From contig NZ_CP075715.1 of NCBI RefSeq assembly GCF_024584805.1, positions 1,600,001 to 1,664,000 of the forward strand: a stretch of DNA of 64,000 nt, in the 5' to 3' direction. This DNA is from Streptomyces sp. FIT100. GTDB lineage: Bacteria > Actinomycetota > Actinomycetes > Streptomycetales > Streptomycetaceae. Shown here in pieces: positions 58,066 to 64,000 of this stretch. A model generated the notes under the pieces. That model did no database searches. It was not told the origin of the DNA and was given only the letters and a program-made list of their open reading frames with translations. A program made the position numbers and the translations under genes. Within the stretch, counting starts at the first letter, position 1, and each line of letters begins with the position of its first letter.

Positions 58066-59556
58066 GGAGCGGTCCAGGAACGGCTCCAGCAGGCCCGGGA
58101 CCGCACGGGAAGCGAAGTCCAGCACTTCGTGCCGGTCCGCGTCGGGGACCGAGTAGGCGCCATCCCCCGCCGCCGTCGTCGCGGTCAGTGTGAGTACGCC
58201 CGCCCGGCGCTGGAACCAGGACTGCTTGAGCGTCCAGCCGATCACCCCGCCGCGCTGGAGCGCGACCGTCCGGCGCCGCACCGTCCCGGACCGGGCGAGC
58301 AGGTAGTCGCCGGAGATCGCATGCCCCAGGCTCCGGTACGCGTCGAGCGCGAGGAGCACGGCGAGCGGGAGGAACACCACGACGCACGCCGCCGCGACGT
58401 ACAGCAGGGACTCGGAGAGCAGGAGCCCCGGCATGGCGAGGGCCGCCGACGGCAGGAGCACCGCGGACACCGCCCAGCGCAACCGGCGTGAGCGGGCGGC
58501 GCGCGGGTGCGGGGTGAGCGGGGCGCTTGTCGGGGCGCCGGCCTCGCGGAGCACGAGCGCGGCGACCTCGTCGGCGACGTCCCGTGGCGCGGGCGGCAGC
58601 AGTGTCTTGAGGTCGGCGCGGCGTTCGTCCTCGTTCCGCGCCAGGCCGGTCGCGACCGCGTCCACCCGGGCGGCGCCGAACAGCCGTACCCCGAGCGGCT
58701 CGACGAGCTCGACCCCGCGCAGGCGCCGCTCCTCGATGGATATCGAGCGGGAGGTGAGGAGCCCGCGGCGGACCCTCAGGGTGCCGCCGGGCTCGCGCTC
58801 CATCCGGTAGCCGAACCACATCTCGACCCAGAGGCCCAGCGCGCCGACGACCCCCGCCACCAGGGTGGCGGCGGCCAGGACGACGACGGTCCACACGACC
58901 GGGGTGTCCCGGAAGACGCCGGCCACCCAGTCGATGACCTTTCCCTGCACCCCGAACCACTGGCTGACCTGCATCACGGCACCTGCCGCGGCGCCGCCCA
59001 GCAGCGGGGCGACGAACGACACCGGCGCGTAGCGGATCCAGCCGGTGTCGAGGACGGCCAGCGCGCCGTCCCGCCGAAGGCCCGGGGCCGGTCCTTCGGC
59101 GACCCGGGAGAGCAGCTCGCGACGCAAGCGCTCGCCCTCCGCCGTGCTCACCGGGTCGAGCTCCAGGGACGACTCGCCGCCGGTGTGCTCGCCGGTGCCG
59201 ATCCGCACCTTGACGAGGCCCAGTATCCGCAGCAGCGGGTTGGCGGTGAGATCGACGGTGCGGATGCGCTCGCGCGCCAGGGAGCGGCGTTTGACCAGCA
59301 ACAGCCCGGTGTGGAGCTCGACGCGCTCCGGCCCGATCCGGTAGTGCGTGCGCCGCCAGCGGACGTAGTCGGCGCCCGCGCCCGCCGCGATGAGCACGGC
59401 GCAGCCCGCGGCGACCCAGACGAGCGCCTGCCACCAGGGCATGCCGCCGGCCAGTCCGAGCAGGGCCGGCAGGGCGGCGCCGCCCGCGACCCCGGTCATG
59501 ACGGCGGCCGTGACGAGGACCGTGCGCCGGTCGAGCCTCAGCCAGCCGTCGCTCAT
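58045..59556 (-). CDS. PH domain membrane protein, YdbT-like
   Basis: 503 residues. Two or three bPH2-type domains with membrane helix pairs: the first helices near 12-55, YRIGPERVELHTGLLLVKRRSLARERIRTVDLTANPLLRILGLVKVRIGTG, then GGTLRVRRGLLTSRSISIEERRLRGVELVEPLGVRLFGAARVDAVATG and LARSGTVRRRTVALQRGGVIGWTLKQSWFQRRAGVLTLT. Known family members lie in pairs (YdbS/YdbT) and are linked to membrane stress or bacteriocin tolerance in Bacillus. It starts 13 nt after the smaller partner, and its 3' end is duplicated. Confidence 0.87.
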   Translation of the reverse strand: MSDGWLRLDRRTVLVTAAVMTGVAGGAALPALLGLAGGMPWWQALVWVAAGCAVLIAAGAGADYVRWRRTHYRIGPERVELHTGLLLVKRRSLARERIRTVDLTANPLLRILGLVKVRIGTGEHTGGESSLELDPVSTAEGERLRRELLSRVAEGPAPGLRRDGALAVLDTGWIRYAPVSFVAPLLGGAAAGAVMQVSQWFGVQGKVIDWVAGVFRDTPVVWTVVVLAAATLVAGVVGALGLWVEMWFGYRMEREPGGTLRVRRGLLTSRSISIEERRLRGVELVEPLGVRLFGAARVDAVATGLARNEDERRADLKTLLPPAPRDVADEVAALVLREAGAPTSAPLTPHPRAARSRRLRWAVSAVLLPSAALAMPGLLLSESLLYVAAACVVVFLPLAVLLALDAYRSLGHAISGDYLLARSGTVRRRTVALQRGGVIGWTLKQSWFQRRAGVLTLTATTAAGDGAYSVPDADRHEVLDFASRAVPGLLEPFLDRSPPHSER

Positions 59557-59569
59557 GCGGCGTCCCCGC

Positions 59570-60070
59570 TCATGTGGCGTCCCCGGGTGTCGCCTGGGTG
59601 ATCCGGGTCAGCTGCCCGGCCAGCTCCGCCGCCAGCTCGTGGTCCAGGCCCTCGATCCGGATGGCGCCCTTGGACGAGGCCGTGGTGACGGTGACGGTGG
59701 CGAGCCGGAACGCCTGCTCCAGGGGGCCGCGCACGGTGTCCACGGTCTGGATCCGGGACATCGGGGCGATGCGCCACTCCTGCCAGAACGCGCCGGTGCG
59801 GACGTACACCGCTTCGTCCGTGACCTCCCAGCGGTGCACCCGGTACCACCAGGAGGGAAGGAAGACCGTGCAGGCCAGGCCGGCGACGGCGACGATGCCC
59901 GCGGCGCCCAGGAGCCAGGCCCTGGCAGGCCCGATGAGCGCGCCGAGGACGCCGAGCACCAGCACCGGCACCGCGGTCGTCACCAGCCACTGGGCGCGCC
60001 ACCAGCCGACGGCCCGCTCGTTGACCCTGTTGTTCGGCGGTCTCAGCCGCACGGTCCCCTCCCCCGTCAT
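59570..60070 (-). CDS. PH domain membrane protein, YdbS-like
   Basis: 166 residues: two membrane helices (about 28-45 and 50-68) and one bPH2 domain (VHRWEVTDEAVYVRTGAFWQEWRIAPMSRIQTVDTVRGPLEQAFRLATVTVTT). It is the small partner of the YdbT-like protein. The ATG lies 4 nt after the pgi stop, so it is read from the pgi transcript. There is no own promoter visible. Confidence 0.87.
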   Translation of the reverse strand: MTGEGTVRLRPPNNRVNERAVGWWRAQWLVTTAVPVLVLGVLGALIGPARAWLLGAAGIVAVAGLACTVFLPSWWYRVHRWEVTDEAVYVRTGAFWQEWRIAPMSRIQTVDTVRGPLEQAFRLATVTVTTASSKGAIRIEGLDHELAAELAGQLTRITQATPGDAT

Positions 60071-60074
60071 CGGA

Positions 60075-61802
60075 TCAGCGGCCGCGCAGTGTCCGGTACG
60101 CGTCCACGAGCGCGGCGGTCGAACTGTCGAGCTCCTCGCCTCCGCCCGCCGCGTCAGCGGCTGATGTCACGGTCTCGGTCAGTACGGGCTCGATCCGCTT
60201 GGCCAGGACCTTGCCCAGCTCGACGCCCCACTGGTCGAAGGAGTCGATGTTCCACACGGCGCCCTGGACGAACACCTTGTGCTCGTAGAGCGCGATCAGC
60301 TGCCCCAGCACGGAGGGGGTCAGCTCCCTGGCGAGGATCGTGGTCGTCGGGTGGTTGCCCACGAACGTCTTGTGCGGGACGAGCTCCTCCGCGACGCCCT
60401 CCGCCCGCACCTCGTCGGGGGTCTTGCCGAAGGCCAGCGCCTGGGTCTGGGCGAAGAAGTTGGCCATCAGCAGATCGTGCTGGGCGACCAGTGCGGGCCG
60501 CAGGTCGGGGACGGGCTGGGCGAAGCCGATGAAGTCGGCCGGGATGATCTTCGTGCCCTGGTGGATCAACTGGTAGTACGCGTGCTGCCCGTTGGTCCCG
60601 GGCGTGCCCCAGACGACCGGCCCGGTCTGCCAGTCGACTCGGTTGCCGTCGCGGTCCACGGACTTGCCGTTGGACTCCATGTCGAGCTGCTGGAGATAGG
60701 CCGTGAACTTGCTCAGGTAGTGCGAGTACGGCAGCACCGCGTGCGACTGGGCGTCGAAGAAGCCGCCGTACCAGACGCCGAGGAGGCCCAGCAGCAGCGG
60801 AGCGTTCTCCTCCGGCGAAGCGGTGCGGAAGTGCTCGTCGACGAGGTGGAAGCCGTCGAGCATCTCGCGGAAGCGGTCCGGGCCGATGGCGATCATCAGC
60901 GAGAGCCCGATGGCCGAGTCGTACGAGTACCGCCCGCCGACCCAGTCCCAGAACTCGAACATGTTGGCGGTGTCGATGCCGAACTCGTCGACCTTCTCGG
61001 CATTGGTCGACAGCGCCACGAAGTGCTTGGCGACGGCCTCCTGGCCGGCCTTCAGCTCGTCGAGCAGCCAGGTGCGGGCGGAGGTCGCGTTGGTGATGGT
61101 CTCGATGGTGGTGAAGGTCTTGGACGCGATGATGAACAGCGTCTCGGCCGCGTCGAGGTCGCGGACCGCCTCGTGCAGATCCGCCCCGTCCACGTTCGAC
61201 ACGAAACGAAACGTCAGATCCCGTGCGGTGTACGAGCGCAGCGCCTCGTAGGCCATGGCGGGGCCGAGGTCGGAGCCGCCGATGCCGATGTTGACGACGT
61301 TCTTGATGGGCTTTCCGGTGTGGCCGGTCCAGCTGCCCGAACGGATCTGCTCCGAGAACGCGCCCATCTTGTCGAGCACGGCGTGCACGGCGGGGACCAC
61401 GTTCTCGCCGTCGACCTCGATGACGGCATCGCGAGGGGCGCGCAGCGCGGTGTGCAGTACGGCCCGCTTCTCGGTGATGTTGATCTTCTCGCCGCGGAAC
61501 ATGGCGTCCCGCAGCCCGGCGACGTCGGCGGCCGCTGCGAGCTCGCGCAGCAGCGCCAGCGTCTCGTCGGTCACCAGGTGCTTGGAGTAGTCGAGGTGGA
61601 GGTCACCGACCTGGAGGGTGAACCGGCTGCCGCGGTCGGCATCGGCGGCGAACAGCTCCCGCAGATGTGCGTCGGCCAGCTGCTCGCGGTGTTTGCCGAG
61701 AGCGGCCCATTCGGGCATCCGATTGAGCCGGGTACGTCCCACCCGTCGCCCACCAACACCCTTGTTCGGAGCGCTTCGCGCACGCCCTTCGCTTGCGTTC
61801 AT
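60075..61802 (-). CDS. pgi: Glucose-6-phosphate isomerase
   Basis: 575 residues; interconverts glucose 6-phosphate and fructose 6-phosphate. Signatures are [37 protein letters not shown], the PGI motif [19 protein letters not shown] and [21 protein letters not shown]. The start 61802 is the most likely, with 61811 as alternative; both have weak ribosome binding sites. Between the start and the usual RTRLN beginning lies a basic Gly/Arg stretch of some 18 residues that I do not recall from other Pgi proteins. First gene of an operon with the two PH-domain genes. Confidence 0.93.
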   Translation of the reverse strand: MNASEGRARSAPNKGVGGRRVGRTRLNRMPEWAALGKHREQLADAHLRELFAADADRGSRFTLQVGDLHLDYSKHLVTDETLALLRELAAAADVAGLRDAMFRGEKINITEKRAVLHTALRAPRDAVIEVDGENVVPAVHAVLDKMGAFSEQIRSGSWTGHTGKPIKNVVNIGIGGSDLGPAMAYEALRSYTARDLTFRFVSNVDGADLHEAVRDLDAAETLFIIASKTFTTIETITNATSARTWLLDELKAGQEAVAKHFVALSTNAEKVDEFGIDTANMFEFWDWVGGRYSYDSAIGLSLMIAIGPDRFREMLDGFHLVDEHFRTASPEENAPLLLGLLGVWYGGFFDAQSHAVLPYSHYLSKFTAYLQQLDMESNGKSVDRDGNRVDWQTGPVVWGTPGTNGQHAYYQLIHQGTKIIPADFIGFAQPVPDLRPALVAQHDLLMANFFAQTQALAFGKTPDEVRAEGVAEELVPHKTFVGNHPTTTILARELTPSVLGQLIALYEHKVFVQGAVWNIDSFDQWGVELGKVLAKRIEPVLTETVTSAADAAGGGEELDSSTAALVDAYRTLRGR

Positions 61803-61860
61803 TCCGGACATCAGCCCACTTCTTCTCGTACCTGCCTGCGTGCCCCGCTGCTCCACCAAC

Positions 61861-63078
61861 CTAATTGATCTGAGGGGTCAGTGACGCGACGGCGAGCGTG
61901 AACAGTGCCGCCGCCACCAGCGCGGGTGTGTTCAGCCCCCAGGCGGCCGCGGCCCCGCCGCCCAGCAGCGCCCCGAGCGGGGCCCCGGCGACCGCGAGCG
62001 TGCGGAAGGCCGAGCCGATGCGGCCCAGCATCCCGTCGGGGCTGCGCTCCTGCATCAGCGTCACCTGATTGGCGTTCCACACCAGCCCCATGAAGCCGAA
62101 CAGCGCCATCGCCGCGACGGTCGCCCACAGCTCGCGGACCGTCCCCATGGCGAGGAGGCAGCCGGTCTGCACACACCCGGCGAGGAACACGCTGCGTATC
62201 CGGCCCGTCCGCTCGGCCAGCCGCCGGGCGAGGATGCCTCCGGCGACGGCGCCCGCGCCGTACGCCGTCACGGCCGCGGCATAGCCGCCGTTGCCCGCGT
62301 CCAGCCAGCCGGTGACATGCAGGACGAGGGTGGCGATGAGGGCGCCCATGCCGATGTTGCAAAGGGTGGTCGCCGTGCACAGCGACCGCAGCGTCCGGTC
62401 GCGCCACAGGGCCCGGACGCCCTCGGCGATCTCCGCCCGCAGGGTGGACCCGGTCTTGCGGCGCTGCCGCTCGGGGCCCGCCGCCGGCAGCGACGCCACC
62501 AGCAGCGCCGCCAGCACATAGGTCGCCGCGTCCGCCGCGTACGGCACGGCGGCGCCCGCGACGAGCAGCACGGGCACGAGGGGGCCCGCCAGGAAGGTGC
62601 CGGCCAGCTGCTGTCCGGTCTGGAGCCGGGCGTTGGCACTGCCGAGCGACCCGGCGGGCACCAGGGACGGCAGGAGAGCCGTCGCGGCGTTGTCGAAGAG
62701 GGTCTGGAGCGTGGTGAGCGCGAAGGCCACGGCCATCAGAAGGGCGACCGAGGCGTGGCCGAGCGCGACGGCGAGCGCGAACGCGGCCATCAGCGCGCCC
62801 CGCACCAGGTCGACGGCCCACATCGCCCGCCGCTGGTCGACGCGGTCGGCCACCGCCCCGCCCAGCAGCCCGAAGAGCAGCCAGGGCAGATGGCCGCAGG
62901 CGGTCACCGAGGCGATGAGCAGCGGATCATCGGTGAGCGACGCGGCGAGCAGCGGCATGGCGGCCGTGCGCAGCGAGTCGCCGAGCTTCGACACGACCGC
63001 CGCCGCCCACAGCCGCCCGAATCCGCCCCGCCAGGCGGGTGTTGCCGATGCGGTGCCCACTGCCTCCGCTGCTGCCAC
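61861..63078 (-). CDS. MFS transporter
   Basis: 405 residues, 12 predicted helices, of the enterobactin-exporter-like (EntS/MFS_3) type: [31 protein letters not shown], the loop motif [61 protein letters not shown] and [25 protein letters not shown]. The GTG at 63078 follows GAGGGGGC; longer readings have no ribosome binding site. Substrate unknown. The MFS remnant near 25.8 kb is of the same broad type. Confidence 0.88.
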   Translation of the reverse strand: MAAAEAVGTASATPAWRGGFGRLWAAAVVSKLGDSLRTAAMPLLAASLTDDPLLIASVTACGHLPWLLFGLLGGAVADRVDQRRAMWAVDLVRGALMAAFALAVALGHASVALLMAVAFALTTLQTLFDNAATALLPSLVPAGSLGSANARLQTGQQLAGTFLAGPLVPVLLVAGAAVPYAADAATYVLAALLVASLPAAGPERQRRKTGSTLRAEIAEGVRALWRDRTLRSLCTATTLCNIGMGALIATLVLHVTGWLDAGNGGYAAAVTAYGAGAVAGGILARRLAERTGRIRSVFLAGCVQTGCLLAMGTVRELWATVAAMALFGFMGLVWNANQVTLMQERSPDGMLGRIGSAFRTLAVAGAPLGALLGGGAAAAWGLNTPALVAAALFTLAVASLTPQIN

Positions 63079-63185
63079 GGCGCCCCCTCGGATCGTCGAT
63101 CGTCCACCGCTCACGACCGTAGGGGGCACCACTGACAACGGCGCGGGGCACGGGGCCTGATCCGGGCGGCAGGCCCTGGCCGGGA

Positions 63186-63968
63186 TCAGTGTCCGCCGCG
63201 GTGCAGCCGCCCCTCGTAGCGGGCTTCGAGCACGGCGTTCCGGTCGTATCCGCCGGGCACGTTGGCGGAGATGTACACGGGGGGTTCGTGGCCCTCGGCG
63301 ATGAGCAGGGCGACGGCCTCGGCGACGGTCATCTGGACGAGGAGCGAGGAGGTGAGCGTGGAGACCCCGCACAGGCCGCCGCCGTGGGGCAGCGGGAGGA
63401 GCGCGTCGCCGGTGGGCGCGCAGTTGTCGAGCACGGCGTCGGCGAGGTCGGCGAGCCGCTTGCCGCTGCTGTGCAGCGCGGGCACGGAGTTGGTGTGTTC
63501 CAGGGAGGTGAGGGCGATCAGCCGGTGGCCGGCGCTCTTCACATGGAGCGCCATGTCGACGATCGAGTTGTTGACGCCCGAGTTGGAGATGATCACGAAC
63601 ACGTCCTGGGGCCGCGGGGTGGCCAGGGCGTAGAGCCGTGCCGCAAGCCCCGGCGAGCGCTCCAGCAGCGGGTCGTCGAGGACCGAGCGGTCCTCTCCGC
63701 CGCGGAGCACGAGGTCGGCGAGGGACATCCGGCTGGTGGGCACGAGCCCGCCGGCCCGGCCCGCGATCTCCAGTGCGGCGGCCTGCGAGTGACCGGTGCC
63801 GAAGGCGTGGACGACGCCGTCCGCGGCGACGCAGTCCGCGACGAACCGGGCAGCCGCCGCGACGGAGTCCTTGTTGGCGGCGACCGCCCGCTCGAAGGCC
63901 AGGCGTCCTTGCTCGACGAAGAGGTCGGCGCCGAGCTGCGCGTGCGGGCTGTGCTGCGACTGAGGCAT
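63186..63968 (-). CDS. SIS domain protein (UPF0309-like)
   Basis: 260 residues with one SIS sugar-phosphate-binding domain: VVHAFGTGHSQAAALEIAGRAGG, VFVIISNSGVNNSIVDMALHVKSAGHRLIALTSL and DAVLDNCAPTGDALL. The SNSG loop and the His-rich start fit the UPF0309 group; an amino-sugar phosphate (for example N-acetylmuramate or N-acetylglucosamine phosphate) is the likely ligand. The ATG at 63968 follows GGGAG. Nothing further upstream can be seen. Confidence 0.86.
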   Translation of the reverse strand: MPQSQHSPHAQLGADLFVEQGRLAFERAVAANKDSVAAAARFVADCVAADGVVHAFGTGHSQAAALEIAGRAGGLVPTSRMSLADLVLRGGEDRSVLDDPLLERSPGLAARLYALATPRPQDVFVIISNSGVNNSIVDMALHVKSAGHRLIALTSLEHTNSVPALHSSGKRLADLADAVLDNCAPTGDALLPLPHGGGLCGVSTLTSSLLVQMTVAEAVALLIAEGHEPPVYISANVPGGYDRNAVLEARYEGRLHRGGH

Positions 63969-64000
63969 GGAGGAGCTCCCAAGGGTCACCGACGACGGGC

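Overview
The window looks like a stretch of a Streptomyces chromosome core. The DNA is very GC-rich with strong G/C bias in third codon positions, GTG and TTG starts are frequent, and the gene set is typical of the genus: an ectABCD ectoine/hydroxyectoine cluster, a SufRBDC-Rieske-SUT iron-sulfur operon, ctaA/ctaB heme genes, and a tkt-tal-zwf-opcA-pgl pentose phosphate operon. From memory, the order suf / ABC transporter / ctaA / ctaB / tkt-tal-zwf-opcA-pgl is also found in Mycobacterium tuberculosis (around Rv1445c-Rv1466), so the right half is an old actinobacterial core block. No rRNA, tRNA, CRISPR array, prophage or biosynthetic megacluster was seen.

Layout. 1-5.3 kb: the 3' end of cobC, a gene-free repeat-rich gap, a sortase-type LAETG surface protein, an amidohydrolase and a class V aminotransferase. 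5.3-8.9 kb: ectABCD. 8.9-12.6 kb: an old yellow enzyme divergent from its MarR regulator, a class V aminotransferase with an in-frame 51-bp duplication, and a FrnE-type DsbA protein. 12.7-15.7 kb: a 2,5-dioxovalerate-type aldehyde dehydrogenase with a DUF1349 gene, divergent from an IclR regulator. 15.8-22.3 kb: a PBP followed by a MITE-like element, small unknown genes, a PhoX-type Tat phosphatase and a double-TerD protein. 22.3-25.5 kb: uronate dehydrogenase divergent from kdgD, which is translationally coupled to an unknown protein. 25.5-29.3 kb: a decayed MFS gene, an NCS2 purine permease and an unknown acidic protein. 29.5-37.6 kb: a secreted nuclease, a two-domain ABM protein with a SoxR-like box, a lipoprotein, dapA, dapD, a TetR/SMR pair and a membrane protein. 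37.7-44.3 kb: the suf operon. 44.5-51 kb: DUF72, an ABC exporter, ctaA, an amidohydrolase, a small protein and ctaB. 51.3-57.9 kb: the oxidative pentose phosphate genes. 58-64 kb: two PH-domain membrane proteins behind pgi, an MFS transporter and a SIS-domain protein.

How the parts work together. Uronate dehydrogenase, KdgD and the aldehyde dehydrogenase cover three steps of the oxidative uronate route to 2-oxoglutarate; glucarate dehydratase is not in the window. The IclR gene and the kdgD promoter share a GTTCAGAA half-site. Zwf, OpcA, Pgl, Tkt, Tal and Pgi form a near-complete pentose phosphate entry set. CtaA and CtaB make heme A and heme O. DapA and DapD serve lysine and diaminopimelate synthesis.

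Main observations beyond annotation. (1) At least six genes carry short tandem duplications that span their stop codon. (2) A 207-bp element with imperfect terminal inverted repeats and CTAG target duplications sits exactly on the PBP stop codon. (3) Ten genes have a -10-like hexamer 6-8 nt before the start codon and little or no Shine-Dalgarno sequence, the pattern expected of leaderless mRNAs; for sufR this region also carries a CAAC-N6-GTTG SufR-type operator. (4) There are recognisable candidate boxes for SoxR, an iron regulator, PhoP, MarR and TetR. (5) A conserved-looking but unknown protein overlaps kdgD by 4 nt and is the best candidate here for an undescribed pathway component. Everything rests on reading the sequence; no database search was run.
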